Source of the DNA: Leptolyngbya sp. KIOST-1
GTDB lineage: Bacteria; Cyanobacteriota; Cyanobacteriia; Phormidesmidales; Phormidesmidaceae
DNA length: 64,000 nucleotides
NCBI RefSeq assembly: GCF_000763385.1
Contig: NZ_JQFA01000002.1
Location: 186,001 to 250,000 of the forward strand
Direction: 5' to 3'
Shown: positions 1 to 9,121 of the stretch, in pieces
How positions within the stretch are numbered: position 1 is the first letter of the stretch
Layout: every line of letters begins with the position of its first letter
Position numbers and translations under genes: made by a program
Notes under the pieces: generated by a model
What the model was told of the DNA's origin: nothing
The model's database searches: none
The model's input: only the letters and a program-made list of their open reading frames with translations

Positions 1-2
1 TT

Positions 3-119
3 CTGATGCGGGTGCAGCTGAGCGGCGTGCAGCACAAGATTCGCCAGGAAAAGCCCCTCAACTTTCTGGTCAGAGACTACGACAACCAGGTGATCGAGTT
101 GGCCGAAATCGACGATTGA
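3..119 (+). CDS. C-terminal end of a gene cut by the window edge
   Basis: An open frame enters from the left edge and stops at TGA 117-119. It encodes the last 38 residues of a protein, ending in NQVIELAEIDD. The tail is mixed and charged, with no recognisable motif and no membrane segment. I do not recognise the family from this fragment. The next gene converges from the opposite strand, so this one probably ends its own transcription unit. Confidence 0.5.
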   Translation: MMRVQLSGVQHKIRQEKPLNFLVRDYDNQVIELAEIDD

Positions 120-210
120 CGCCAGCACCTGGTGGAGAGGTAGGTAAGATTGAGTGGCGGCCAGCAGACACCCAACCAGACGGCCTGTGACAGCAGGGCC
201 AGCTAACCGC

Positions 211-1020
211 TCAGTAGCCCACCTCGGGCACCGGTTCGGGGTCGAAGCCAAACCACTTGCGGTGCAGAGCCGCGATCGTCCCATCGGCCAGCATGTCATC
301 TAAAACCGCATCAATGTGGGGCTTATTAGGCGAACCGGGGGGGAGGGCAATGCCGTAGTATTCCTCGGTCAGGAGCTGATCGAGCAGGCGTACATCCTGA
401 ATATTGGCCAGCGCCAGCATACCCAGGGTGGTGGGTTTGTCCTTGATCACCGCATCTACGTTGCCCCGTTCCAGGTCCATCAGGGCTTTTTCGGCCGAAT
501 CAAAGGTGACAAGCTGGGTGTTGGGCACCTGGGCAGCCAGCTCCGCGCCGGTGGTGCCCAGCTTGACGGCGATTTTTTTGCCCGTCAGGTCTGACAGCGA
601 GACAATGTCCACTTCGTCGCGACGGACGGCAACGGCCAGCCCCGAACTGAAATAGGGCCGCGAAAAGTCAACCGCCTCGTCGCGACGGGCGGTGATGGTG
701 ATAGCGTCGATCGCGGCATCGGCGGTTTCGGCTTCCAGGGTGGCCAGCAGGCCATCGAAGGGAATAAAGGCAAATTCAACCCCCAGCCCCAGCCGCCGCG
801 CCACCTCGGTGATCAGGTCCACATCAAAGCCTACCAGCTCACCCGCCGCCGTCTGGTACACAAAGGGGGGAAAGGCTGGCTCGGTAGACACCACCAGGGT
901 TTCCGGATCACCTACGTAGCTACGCGCCCTGGGGGCGTGCCGACTGAGGGGAGGGGTGCTACAGGCCAGGGTGAGCAGGCCCACGGCCACAAGGACTTGA
1001 GAACGTTGGCGGCGACCCAT
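211..1020 (-). CDS. Amino-acid ABC transporter substrate-binding lipoprotein (family 3)
   Basis: This 269-residue protein has a signal peptide ending in a lipobox (LTLAC), so it is predicted to be lipid-anchored in the periplasm. The body is a bacterial extracellular solute-binding protein family 3 fold: it opens with the typical PAFPPFVYQ and GFDVDLITEVARRLG segments and has FSRPYFSSG followed by KLGTTGAE in the hinge region. Family members capture polar or basic amino acids for a His/Gln-type ABC importer. No permease or ATPase lies beside it, so it is an orphan here and the exact ligand cannot be read. The ATG at 1020 fits the signal peptide. Confidence 0.88.
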   Translation of the reverse strand: MGRRQRSQVLVAVGLLTLACSTPPLSRHAPRARSYVGDPETLVVSTEPAFPPFVYQTAAGELVGFDVDLITEVARRLGLGVEFAFIPFDGLLATLEAETADAAIDAITITARRDEAVDFSRPYFSSGLAVAVRRDEVDIVSLSDLTGKKIAVKLGTTGAELAAQVPNTQLVTFDSAEKALMDLERGNVDAVIKDKPTTLGMLALANIQDVRLLDQLLTEEYYGIALPPGSPNKPHIDAVLDDMLADGTIAALHRKWFGFDPEPVPEVGY

Positions 1021-1043
1021 GCTAGCTCCCCCTCGTAACTGAT

Positions 1044-2321
1044 CTAGAACAGGGGTATGGTGGCATCGATTGCGGCCCCAAAGAATGTATCGTTAAATCG
1101 TACTCGAGGTTCTGACGATCGCCCAAAACTGACGCCGCCGTAGACGTTGAGCCGTACATTGGGGCTGAGCCGATAGGCCACCTGACCCAGCACTTGCTGA
1201 AACGTGTCGTAGCGGGGCTGGGCGGTGTAGTCGATTAAGTTGAGCTGATAGCTGAGGCCCAGCTGAACTTGAGAGGTGACATCGTAGCCCAGATAAGCTC
1301 CGGCAGATTGAAAGATACGGCTAAAGTCGGTGGCGGTGCCGCCGCTGGTTGACTGAGCGCCGTTGTACTGAAGGAAATAGAAAGAGTCAACGGCAAGCTT
1401 TGGGGTAATCGAATCGCGGCGACCCAGGGTGAGGCCCAGCGCCGTATTTTTAAAAAACCGCTCCCGATTGCCCCCTGGACGATACAGTTCCTGGTAAGTC
1501 AGAACAAGCTGTCCATAACTGCGGGGGCTCAGCCCCTGGCGTAAGCCGACCCGAAACCGTAGGTCGTCGTAGTTGAGGGATGCCTGAGCACCATAGCGCT
1601 GCAGACCCAGATCGGCCGTAGCGATCAGGGCCGTTTGCGGGCCGAGGGTGGGATAGACGCCAAAGGCAATCGAGGGCCGAAAAAAGGTATCGCCGGTCAG
1701 TCCCCCCACATCGTTAATGGCTAGCAGAATGTTGTCACTGCTGGCGATCGCGAGCCGAGCCGAGAAAAACCCAATTCTGGCTGGGGGCTGCGTGGTCGCA
1801 GGCGGCAGCTGCGGCTGCTCACGAATGCGCAAAATTCCCAGGTCAGGATCCTCAAACAGGCTGCGCACCTGAATCACCCCCAGCTCTGGATCGGGGGAAA
1901 CCGACTCCAGATCGTTGCCCCCCTGGGCCAGGTCGCTGGAGCTCCTTTCCTCCGCCTCGGAGTCCTCCGCTGGAGGGAGATTGAGCGGGGCTGGGTTAGC
2001 CAGGGCCGCGGCATTGGTCAGGTAGGCACGGTTGGCTAGGGCAGGATCAACCCTTTCCCGGCTAAGGCCAGAGGCTGGAGAAGGGCCCAGGGAGACAGGC
2101 GGGCTGAGGGGAGCCGTAGTCTGGTGGGTAAACGACTCCTCTGAGCCTTCTTCCACAACCAGCTTAGCCGCCTCGACCGGAGGAGCCGCCGGGAGCGGAA
2201 CCGCCGGGGCCACATCTGGATCGCTAGACGGCGCTGATTGAGCGTAGCCTGGCGGGGCTCCGCAGCAGAGCAGACCAAAGCTCACTAGCGCCAGTTGAAG
2301 GGGAGGGTACCACTTAACCAA
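1044..2321 (-). CDS. Predicted outer-membrane beta-barrel protein with Pro/Ala-rich N-terminus
   Basis: The protein is 425 residues. The frame begins with a TTG codon, and the signal peptide (core LALVSFGLLCC, end GYAQ) supports this start. Residues 30-150 are a Pro/Ala/Glu-rich linker. From about residue 180 to the end the sequence alternates as in amphipathic beta strands and finishes with ATIPLF, the terminal aromatic typical of outer-membrane barrels. I do not know a named family. It is transcribed divergently from an exported FecR-domain protein at 2689, which suggests a related envelope role (inference). There is no plug domain, so it is not a TonB-dependent receptor. Confidence 0.6.
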   Translation of the reverse strand: MVKWYPPLQLALVSFGLLCCGAPPGYAQSAPSSDPDVAPAVPLPAAPPVEAAKLVVEEGSEESFTHQTTAPLSPPVSLGPSPASGLSRERVDPALANRAYLTNAAALANPAPLNLPPAEDSEAEERSSSDLAQGGNDLESVSPDPELGVIQVRSLFEDPDLGILRIREQPQLPPATTQPPARIGFFSARLAIASSDNILLAINDVGGLTGDTFFRPSIAFGVYPTLGPQTALIATADLGLQRYGAQASLNYDDLRFRVGLRQGLSPRSYGQLVLTYQELYRPGGNRERFFKNTALGLTLGRRDSITPKLAVDSFYFLQYNGAQSTSGGTATDFSRIFQSAGAYLGYDVTSQVQLGLSYQLNLIDYTAQPRYDTFQQVLGQVAYRLSPNVRLNVYGGVSFGRSSEPRVRFNDTFFGAAIDATIPLF

Positions 2322-2688
2322 TGGAATCTGCCTAGGTAAACCGTATCTTGCCTTGTCACCAGAAGAATCACTGATCTTTCCGGAGATTCCTGAAACTCGA
2401 GTCTATATTCACCAAATATTTAATCAACGAGGGCACAAGTTTTATGAACCGCGCCAAAACCCACGGGTTCGAAACCTACTATAGAACTACGTATGCCATC
2501 TGTCCTGTTCCACTGTGACCGCCGCGCCATGGTCTCCCTCCAGTCAGGGGTGTTGCCCCTAGAGATCTACTGCTGTGGTCGGGGTATTCTACCCGTACTC
2601 GCCTGGTTATTCTGCGCTCAGGCGACTATGGCCGCATCTACCTCAAGGCCTTAGGCCTGCTGTAATTCGTGGTCACTTTTCTGACGCC

Positions 2689-3657
2689 ATGGTTTTCTGT
2701 ACCAAACCGTTTCGGGCCATGCTGCTGGCAGTGGTCAGCGGTGCTGCGATCGCATCTCCGGCAATGGCCGAGGTTCCCTGGGCCTGGGCTAAGCTGAGAA
2801 CCAGCACCAACCAGGTGAACTTGCTCACCGCCAGCGGCTCATCCCGGCCCGCCGCCATTGACGACTGCTTTTGCCCAGGGGAAACCCTCAATACCAGTCA
2901 GCGATCGAAGGCCGAAGTGCTGTTCAACGACGGGTCCCTGACCCGGATCGGGGAGCGCGCCAGCGTCCGCTTTTGGCCCAATACTCGAAGACTCCTGCTA
3001 AATCAGGGCACAGCGGCGGTGTTTGTACCTCCCAACCAGGGGCGCACCACCGTACAAACCCCCAACGCCACCGTGGGGCTCAACAGCACCGCTGTGGTCG
3101 TACGCTACGTGCCGTCCCGGCAACTGACTCTGGTAATGGCCCTGGCCACCTCGCCCACCGGCCCCGTCCTGGTGACCACTGGCGAAACCGGGCAGGAACT
3201 GGCGCTTCAAGGCGGGCAGATCGCCTTTATCGGGGGCGGTAGCTGGCAGATTGTCGAGTTTGACCTGCTGGAGTTCTACCAGACCAGCGACCTGATGGCC
3301 GGCCTGAGATTAGATGACCCCAACTACCGACCCCCAACGAATGAGCCCCTGGCCGCCCTGCGGCCCAGCTTGCTGCAAGCCCTCAATCAGCAGGCTCCTT
3401 TCGATGCCGGGAACTCCATTTTAGACCCAGCTCTGATTACCGATTTGACCCCCGGGGCTGGCTTTCAGGAGGCAGAGAACCTGTTGGTGACCCCGCCGAC
3501 TCCGGTAGACGAGCTGAGACGCTTCAACGATACGCCCCCCGGCGTGGTCACCCCCCTGCCGGAGATGCCTCCAACGGCTTCCCCCCCGGCTGAAAATTCC
3601 CCGCTGGGGGCACCAGCCGTGGTACAGCCAGCGACGACCACAGCCGGCGATGGCTGA
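2689..3657 (+). CDS. Exported FecR-domain protein
   Basis: An ATG at 2689 gives a 322-residue protein with a clear signal peptide (hydrophobic AMLLAVVSGAAIASP, cleavage after AMA). A GTG 38 codons upstream would bury the signal, so I prefer the ATG. The mature part has a FecR-like domain: a segment around CFCPGETL, then RSKAEVLFNDGSLTRIGERA and a beta-rich continuation with TPNATVGLNSTAVVVRY. The C-terminus is Pro/Thr-rich and disordered. FecR domains act in periplasmic signalling, but many cyanobacterial copies stand alone with no sigma factor, as here. Its likely partner is the divergent barrel protein at 1044-2321. Confidence 0.72.
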   Translation: MVFCTKPFRAMLLAVVSGAAIASPAMAEVPWAWAKLRTSTNQVNLLTASGSSRPAAIDDCFCPGETLNTSQRSKAEVLFNDGSLTRIGERASVRFWPNTRRLLLNQGTAAVFVPPNQGRTTVQTPNATVGLNSTAVVVRYVPSRQLTLVMALATSPTGPVLVTTGETGQELALQGGQIAFIGGGSWQIVEFDLLEFYQTSDLMAGLRLDDPNYRPPTNEPLAALRPSLLQALNQQAPFDAGNSILDPALITDLTPGAGFQEAENLLVTPPTPVDELRRFNDTPPGVVTPLPEMPPTASPPAENSPLGAPAVVQPATTTAGDG

Positions 3658-3719
3658 TCTGGCAAGGGCTGGGTTGTGGCAGACCAGAGCCCGAGCACAG
3701 CCCCCATTCCAGCACTCAA

Positions 3720-4499
3720 TTAAAAGCACCCCTCAACAGACGGGGCAAGTGGCCTGCGACCATGCTCCTCTGCCCCAGGAGGCGCCGCCAGCGACAGCAG
3801 GTGCTCGGCCACCGCTGCGGGAGCCGAGAGGTAGGGGTTGTGGCTCGTCTCCATTGCAAGCACCCGTTCGCAGGGGAGAGCGGTGTACATGCGCCGCTGA
3901 GCCGCCGGGCCAATCACTCGATCCTGGGTGCAGGTGATGTAAACCCTGGGTACTCGCCCGGCCTGCTCCGGCGTGGTCTGCACCGGGGTGGCCAGGGGAG
4001 CCAGGGCCTGGGGAGCCAGTAGCGATCGCACCAGAGCCATATCCTCTGGGGAGCAGTCGGCGTAACCCAGCTCTGGCAGTGCCTCAGGTCGAAAGGTGGC
4101 CGAGAGCTGGTCGTCAGAAAAGATCGCGTTGGCCAGCAGCCGCGACTCGGTATCGGCCTGGGAGATGGCCAGGGCACTTTCGCCGTTGGCCAGCAGGTAC
4201 CCGGCCAGGTACACCAGGGTTTGAATGCGATCGGGACAGTATTCTGCCGCCTGGGTGATGACCGCCCCGCCCAGGCTATGGCCCACCAGCACCACCGGTT
4301 CAGGCGCGGCCCTGAGCAGGTCGCAGATGCAGGCCACGTAGCGCTCCAGGGATACCTCCGCCATGGGCAGGGGGTTAAGCCCGTGCCCCGGTAGGTCAGG
4401 GGTCAACACGCGGTGGCCCTGGGCCTCTAAACGGGGGGCGACTTTGTGCCACACCCAGCCCCCCGACCCGGCCCCGTGAACTAAAACAAACGTGCCCAT
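3720..4499 (-). CDS. Alpha/beta hydrolase, esterase/hydroxynitrile-lyase-like
   Basis: This 259-residue protein begins FVLVHGAGSGGWVWHK (oxyanion-hole HGAGSG) and has the nucleophile elbow GHSLGGAV, with Ser near residue 93. A late His in METSHNPYLS completes a typical Ser-Asp-His triad. Spacing and length match the salicylate-esterase/hydroxynitrile-lyase-like group of small cytoplasmic hydrolases. The substrate cannot be deduced. There is no signal peptide. It converges with the FecR-domain gene and is followed upstream by a long region without genes, so it is probably monocistronic. Confidence 0.85.
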   Translation of the reverse strand: MGTFVLVHGAGSGGWVWHKVAPRLEAQGHRVLTPDLPGHGLNPLPMAEVSLERYVACICDLLRAAPEPVVLVGHSLGGAVITQAAEYCPDRIQTLVYLAGYLLANGESALAISQADTESRLLANAIFSDDQLSATFRPEALPELGYADCSPEDMALVRSLLAPQALAPLATPVQTTPEQAGRVPRVYITCTQDRVIGPAAQRRMYTALPCERVLAMETSHNPYLSAPAAVAEHLLSLAAPPGAEEHGRRPLAPSVEGCF

Positions 4500-4993
4500 G
4501 GCAGTTCTCCTTAAGTTAAGAGTGAAGCAATTGATCGTGTGAGCGATGACCCCTGGGTTTAACCATAGGAGACTGCTGCGGGGCCGTCTTTGCAGAAAAG
4601 TATGGCATTGAGTATGGAATCCAATGCCGCAAATTCATCTATAACCGTGGCTTTAGCGCACTACCAATTCAGCGGTTTGCCGTCGTGGACAAACCCGCAC
4701 GAGGGGCCGCCGTCGGGCAGGGTTGCGGCCCCCACTACGCTCGCCGCACCTGCCACGGTTGACCCCGCTAGGGCAACAAGGGAGAGGACTGTGACCAGGA
4801 TATTGTGCCTGACCCTAGTTTACCGATCGCGCCAGAATGTCGGCCGCTAGCCCGGAGGCCCGATCCGCGCCGCAATCCGATTTGGAATCGCCGCCGCCCG
4901 GGTCATGAACTGGGGTATTTTGGCTGCCCCCTTATTTTGGTAGAATCAAGAGCTTGCAACCAAACACCGCAGTCCGTCTTCAAGGAGAACCCC
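4500..4993. other. Intergenic region upstream of ilvC
   Basis: No convincing gene lies in these roughly 490 bases. Short open frames here lack family signals and sensible ribosome-binding sites. The segment nearest ilvC holds a possible -10 hexamer TAGAAT (4941-4946), and a purine-rich AAGGAG at 4982-4987 lies a few bases before the ilvC ATG. The promoter call is weak. Confidence 0.4.
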
Positions 4994-5989
4994 ATGGCCC
5001 GCATGTACTACGACAGTGACGCCAACTTAGATCTGCTCAACGGCAAGACCGTTGCCATCATTGGCTACGGCTCCCAGGGCCATGCCCACGCCCTCAACCT
5101 CAAAGACAGCGGCGTCAACGTCATTGTGGGTCTGTATGAAGGCAGCAAGTCTGCCGCCAAGGCCGAGGCCGAGGGTCTCACCGTCAAGCCCGTGGCCGAT
5201 GCCGTCAAGCTGGCCGACTGGGTGATGATTCTGCTGCCCGACGAAGTGCAGCGCACCATCTATAAAGAATCCATTGCCCCCAACCTGGAGGCGGGCAACG
5301 TGCTGCTGTTTGCCCACGGCTTTAACATCAACTTTGGCCAGATTGTTCCCCCCGCCGATGTGGATGTGGTGATGGTGGCCCCCAAGGGCCCCGGCCACCT
5401 GGTGCGCCGCACCTACACCGAGGGCCAGGGGGTGCCCTGCCTGTTTGCCGTGTATCAGGATGCTACCGGGCAGGCCCGCGATCGCGCCATGGCCTACGCC
5501 AAGGGCATCGGCGGCACCCGCGCCGGCATTCTCGAAACCACTTTCCGGGAAGAGACCGAAACCGATCTGTTTGGCGAGCAGGTGGTGCTCTGCGGCGGCC
5601 TCAGCGAGCTGATCAAGTCGGGCTTTGAAACCCTGGTGAATGCGGGCTACCAGCCCGAGCTGGCCTACTTCGAGTGTCTCCACGAAGTCAAGCTGATTGT
5701 CGATCTGGTAGTCGAAGGTGGCCTCGCCAAAATGCGCGACAGCATCTCCAACACCGCTGAGTACGGCGACTATACCCGTGGCCCCCGCATCATCACCGAC
5801 GAAACCCGCGCCGAAATGCGCCGCGTGCTGAAGGAAATTCAGACCGGCCAGTTTGCCCGCGAGTTTGTGCTCGAAAGCCAGTCGGGCAACGCTGGGTTCA
5901 CCGCCATGCGCCGCCGCGAAGCCGAGCACCCGATCGAAGAGGTGGGTAAGGATCTGCGGGCGATGTTTAGCTGGCTGAAGAAGGCGTAG
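4994..5989 (+). CDS. ilvC: Ketol-acid reductoisomerase (NADP+), class I
   Basis: IlvC carries out the second common step of branched-chain amino-acid synthesis: it isomerises and reduces acetolactate or acetohydroxybutyrate with NADPH and Mg2+. The Rossmann motif [19 protein letters not shown] is near residue 25. The knotted C-terminal domain carries the Mg-binding acidic region around [14 protein letters not shown] and the conserved [13 protein letters not shown]. The ATG at 4994 follows an AAGGAG site and gives 331 residues, the usual class I length. A longer frame extending upstream is not supported. The TAG stop is the first part of a heptamer-armed hairpin repeat. Confidence 0.97.
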   Translation: MARMYYDSDANLDLLNGKTVAIIGYGSQGHAHALNLKDSGVNVIVGLYEGSKSAAKAEAEGLTVKPVADAVKLADWVMILLPDEVQRTIYKESIAPNLEAGNVLLFAHGFNINFGQIVPPADVDVVMVAPKGPGHLVRRTYTEGQGVPCLFAVYQDATGQARDRAMAYAKGIGGTRAGILETTFREETETDLFGEQVVLCGGLSELIKSGFETLVNAGYQPELAYFECLHEVKLIVDLVVEGGLAKMRDSISNTAEYGDYTRGPRIITDETRAEMRRVLKEIQTGQFAREFVLESQSGNAGFTAMRRREAEHPIEEVGKDLRAMFSWLKKA

Positions 5990-6069
5990 GGAGTGGGGGG
6001 TAGGGAGTGGGGGGTAGGGAGTGGGGAGTGTATATCTCACCCCCTACCCCTTACCCCCTACCCCTTACG
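5987..6069. repeat. Heptamer-armed hairpin repeat between ilvC and the DUF427 gene
   Basis: The left arm is about six 7-base units alternating GTAGGGA and GTGGGGG. A short centre (TATATCT) follows, then a right arm of complementary 7-base units (CCCCTAC, CCCTTAC). The arms can pair into a long hairpin. The first unit contains the ilvC stop codon, and the last overlaps the stop of the converging DUF427 gene, so it may act as a bidirectional terminator (inference). Short tandem heptanucleotide repeats are known from cyanobacteria. Confidence 0.75.
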
Positions 6070-6352
6070 CTTCCACCTTCACCTTGTTGCTATAAAACGC
6101 CACATAGCCCTTGATGTTGTTCGCGGCGGGCTTGGGGTCGGCGTAGTACCAGGCGGCACCGGCATTGGTCTCGCCATCGACCACAATGTCGTAGTAGCTG
6201 GCGGTGCCTTTCCAGGGGCAGCCGGTGGTTTTGCTGATCGGCTTGAAGTAGTCCATATTTAGCGAGTCGGGGGGGAAGTATTGGTTGCCTTCCACCACCT
6301 CGCAGGCGTCGCTTTCGGCGAGGACAACGCCGTTCCAGGTCACTTTAGCCAT
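6065..6352 (-). CDS. DUF427 domain protein
   Basis: This 95-residue soluble protein is a single DUF427 domain. It shows the family pattern: an N-terminal VTWNGVVLAES strand, EGNQYFPPDS, the central CPWKGTASYYDIVVDG segment and a C-terminal YVAFYSNKVKVE. The biochemical function of DUF427 is not established. The gene stands alone and converges with ilvC across the hairpin repeat. The ATG at 6352 is well placed. Confidence 0.88.
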   Translation of the reverse strand: MAKVTWNGVVLAESDACEVVEGNQYFPPDSLNMDYFKPISKTTGCPWKGTASYYDIVVDGETNAGAAWYYADPKPAANNIKGYVAFYSNKVKVEA

Positions 6353-6502
6353 GGGATATTCTCCAGATCTGCACTTCAGACTATAGCGAAAGCCAATCCT
6401 CTCTTGGGAGGGGCCGGGGTGGGTTAGTTTAGACTCTGTGACCCACCCCGCCCTGCGGGCACCCCTCCGAGGGGGGGACAGCCATTACCGGCAACGATAG
6501 CC

Positions 6503-8017
6503 ATGCTCGATCAATCGCAGACTCCCATTCTCTCGGCGTTGCAGGACAGTAGTCGGCGACCCCATGCGGCGTTTTACGCGCCGGGGCATAAGCGGGGGCA
6601 GGGGGCCTCGCCTCGGCTGAGAGAACTGCTGGGAGAGGCAGCGCTGGCGGCGGATCTGCCGGAACTGCCGGAGCTGGACAACCTGTTTGCTCCGGCAGGA
6701 GTGATTCTGGAAGCCCAGGCGCTTGCTGCTGAGGCCTTTGGGGCAGAGGCCACCTACTTTCTGGCCAATGGCTCAACCTGCGGTATTGAGGCCGCCATCC
6801 TCGCCACCGTGGGGCCGGGGGAGAAAATCATTGTGCCGCGCAACGCTCACCGCTCGGTGATTGCAGGGCTGGTGCTGGCGGGGGCAATGCCAGTGTTTGT
6901 GGCCCCGGAGTACAGCGCCGGACTGGGTCTGGTGCTGGGGATAAAAGCTGAGGCGATCGCCGCCGCCCTGGCCCACCACCCCGACAGCCGCGCGGTGCTG
7001 CTGGTGTCGCCCACCTACCACGGGATTTGCTCGGATATTGGGGCGATCGCAGCCCTCACCCAGGCCCACGGCATTCCCCTACTGGTGGACGAAGCCCACG
7101 GCCCCCACTTTGCCTTTCACCCCGACCTGCCCACTCCGGCTCTGGCCCTGGGCGCGGACCTGGTGGTGCAGTCCACCCACAAGGTGCTGGGGGCGCTGAG
7201 CCAGGCGGCCATGCTCCATACCCGGGGGCACCGGGTCGATCGCGATCGCCTGCAGGTGGCCCTGCAACTCACCCAGTCCACCAGCCCCAATTCCCTGCTG
7301 TTGGCGTCGCTGGATGCCGCCCGCCACCAGATGGCCACCGAAGGAAAGACGCTGCTGACGGAAACGCTGGCGCTGGCTGATCAGCTGCGCCTGGACCTGG
7401 CCGCAATTTCGGGCCTGCGAGTGATCGATAAATCGGCGGTGATGGCATGCTCCAGCGTCAGCGACTTGGATCTGACACGGCTGACGGTGGAGGTGTCGGG
7501 CCTGGGGATGACCGGATTGGCAGCCGATGAGCTCTTGCACGAAGAGCTGGGCGTCACCGTTGAACTGCCGGAACTGCGGCACCTGACCCTGATCGTCAGC
7601 CTGGGCAATACGGCAGCAGACAGACAGCGGTGCGCGGCAGGGTTTCGAGCGCTGGCGGCAGGCTGTGCCGATCGGCGCTCCAGCGCCGATGCCTGGTCCC
7701 CCCCCACGGTCCCAGAGAATGGCGACCCCTTGTTTACGCTGCCTGTGATGTCCCCCCGGGACGCTTTTTTTGCGGCTACGGAGACCGTCCCGGCCAGCGC
7801 TGCGCTCGGTCGCCTCAGCGCCGATACCGTTTCGGCCTATCCCCCCGGCATCCCGACGCTGGTGGCGGGGGAAGTGATTACCGAGGATGCGATCGCCCAT
7901 CTTGCCGCTATCAAGCAGCAGGGGGGCTACGTAACCGGCGGTGATGCTCCGAAAAAATTCCGGGTTATAGCCAATCGCCGCCCCAGTCTTTGCCTTTGGC
8001 AGAGGCCAATGTCCTGA
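6503..8017 (+). CDS. Orn/Lys/Arg decarboxylase-family PLP enzyme
   Basis: The protein is 504 residues of fold-type I PLP enzyme. Residues 1-300 hold the major domain: FYAPGHKRG near the start, substrate-loop NGSTCGIEA, LLVDEAHGPH with the PLP-binding Asp and His, and QSTHKVLGALSQ with the Schiff-base Lys. The C-terminal domain has SAYPPGIPTLVAGE, typical of the family. Relatives decarboxylate arginine, lysine or ornithine in polyamine synthesis, and cyanobacterial members of this shorter type are often annotated only as aminotransferase class I/II-fold proteins. The substrate is therefore left open. It reads as a single-gene unit. Confidence 0.87.
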   Translation: MLDQSQTPILSALQDSSRRPHAAFYAPGHKRGQGASPRLRELLGEAALAADLPELPELDNLFAPAGVILEAQALAAEAFGAEATYFLANGSTCGIEAAILATVGPGEKIIVPRNAHRSVIAGLVLAGAMPVFVAPEYSAGLGLVLGIKAEAIAAALAHHPDSRAVLLVSPTYHGICSDIGAIAALTQAHGIPLLVDEAHGPHFAFHPDLPTPALALGADLVVQSTHKVLGALSQAAMLHTRGHRVDRDRLQVALQLTQSTSPNSLLLASLDAARHQMATEGKTLLTETLALADQLRLDLAAISGLRVIDKSAVMACSSVSDLDLTRLTVEVSGLGMTGLAADELLHEELGVTVELPELRHLTLIVSLGNTAADRQRCAAGFRALAAGCADRRSSADAWSPPTVPENGDPLFTLPVMSPRDAFFAATETVPASAALGRLSADTVSAYPPGIPTLVAGEVITEDAIAHLAAIKQQGGYVTGGDAPKKFRVIANRRPSLCLWQRPMS

Positions 8018-8140
8018 GCGCAATGGCCATCGCTACATTACCCAGGATCGGCATTAATCTGCCCTTAGATAGGCTAAATTCTGGGGCAGATGGACCTACG
8101 CTTGAAGGCGCAGTATTTGGCACGCTCTCAGTAACCGCGA

Positions 8141-8157
8141 CTGTATACTGAATACAG
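8141..8157. promoter_or_regulatory. Inverted repeat upstream of the ABM-domain gene
   Basis: CTGTATACTGAATACAG is a perfect 6-bp inverted repeat (CTGTAT/ATACAG) with a 5-base centre, ending 37 bases before the ATG at 8195. It resembles an operator. It is not a good match to the cyanobacterial LexA box as I know it. Function is inferred from position only. Confidence 0.3.
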
Positions 8158-8194
8158 CTCAAGGGATGGGATACCTAAAGGATAACCGGGCATC

Positions 8195-8962
8195 ATGGCT
8201 CTCCAGGAATCGGTGACGGCAAACATCAATTGGCTGAAGGATCAGCTCAGCCAGCGGTTGGCGACGTCGAATCGGCTGGGGGCACTGCTGGGAAAAGAAG
8301 CCACCCCCGATCTGCCCAGCCCCAGCGTCATCATTGAGTACATTGTGCCGAGCAATAAAACCTGGGCCTTTCGCAGCTGGCACCGCCGCATGGTGAAGTC
8401 GGCTTCGCGATCGCCTGGATTTTTGCGGGCCGACCGCTACCGCCCTCTGGCGGTGCAGGAGGGTTGCCTCAAGTGGTACACCGTGCTGCACTTCGAGCAG
8501 CCCGACCAGCTTCGGCAGTGGCTCCAGTCGGGCGATCGCGAAGCGCTGCTCAAGGGCGGGCGCGACATTTTCACCTCCTACAAGTTCACCTCCTTTGAGA
8601 CCGGTATGCAGGGCTGGTTTAGCAACGAAGCTGGGGAAGAACTAGCCGGACTTGGCCCCCCCGCCTGGAAGGAAATTCTCGCGGTGGTGCTGGGCCTGTA
8701 CCCAATCATCATGGTGCAGGGCTTTATTCTGGAGCGCCTGGGCGTATTCGAAGACTGGGCCCCTGCCAGCGCAATGCTGGCCAACAACCTGATCACCACC
8801 TGCATTTTTACTCTGGTCGTCATGCCCCGCATCGTGCGCTGGCTCAACTTTTGGCTCCGGCCCGCCCACCGTCGCGCCTCGGTGGGGGTAGAGGTGGTGG
8901 GTACCGTAGTCACCGTGCTGGCGATGGCGGCCATGGTCTACGTGTTTAGCGAGATCGCTTAG
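8195..8962 (+). CDS. ABM-domain protein with C-terminal membrane segments
   Basis: The first 150 of 255 residues form an antibiotic-biosynthesis-monooxygenase-like (ABM) ferredoxin-like domain, seen in WHRRMVKSASRSPGFLRADR and KWYTVLHFEQPDQLRQWL. The last 100 residues contain three hydrophobic segments, around EILAVVLGLYPIIMV, LANNLITTCIFTLVVM and VVGTVVTVLAMAAMVYV. This ABM-plus-membrane layout is known for a conserved family (COG3224-like) whose reaction is not established. The enzyme part probably faces the cytoplasm. A 17-bp inverted repeat lies just upstream. Confidence 0.8.
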   Translation: MALQESVTANINWLKDQLSQRLATSNRLGALLGKEATPDLPSPSVIIEYIVPSNKTWAFRSWHRRMVKSASRSPGFLRADRYRPLAVQEGCLKWYTVLHFEQPDQLRQWLQSGDREALLKGGRDIFTSYKFTSFETGMQGWFSNEAGEELAGLGPPAWKEILAVVLGLYPIIMVQGFILERLGVFEDWAPASAMLANNLITTCIFTLVVMPRIVRWLNFWLRPAHRRASVGVEVVGTVVTVLAMAAMVYVFSEIA

Positions 8963-9121
8963 CCCGAACTACCCCTACCCAAATTACTCAAAATGCTGGC
9001 AGAACGGCTCAGCGGTCCCTCCTACCAGCGGTTGGCCTCCTGGGTTTCCAGCCATTCCACTGATGATACGCCCGAGAATGTGCAGTCTCAGACACAGACG
9101 TTCCGGAGCGTCACCCGTTGA

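Noticed and set aside
4590-4850. Short open frames upstream of ilvC
   Set aside because: No ribosome-binding site, no family similarity, and the second frame merely extends ilvC upstream past its good ATG.
5027-6040. Long open frame antisense to ilvC
   Set aside because: It mirrors ilvC codon structure in a GC-rich gene, has low-complexity His/Gly/Leu content and no family signal; ilvC is certain.
8141-8157. LexA (SOS) box
   Set aside because: The spacing is CTGT-N9-ACAG, not N8, and it does not match the cyanobacterial LexA consensus; the downstream gene is not a repair gene.
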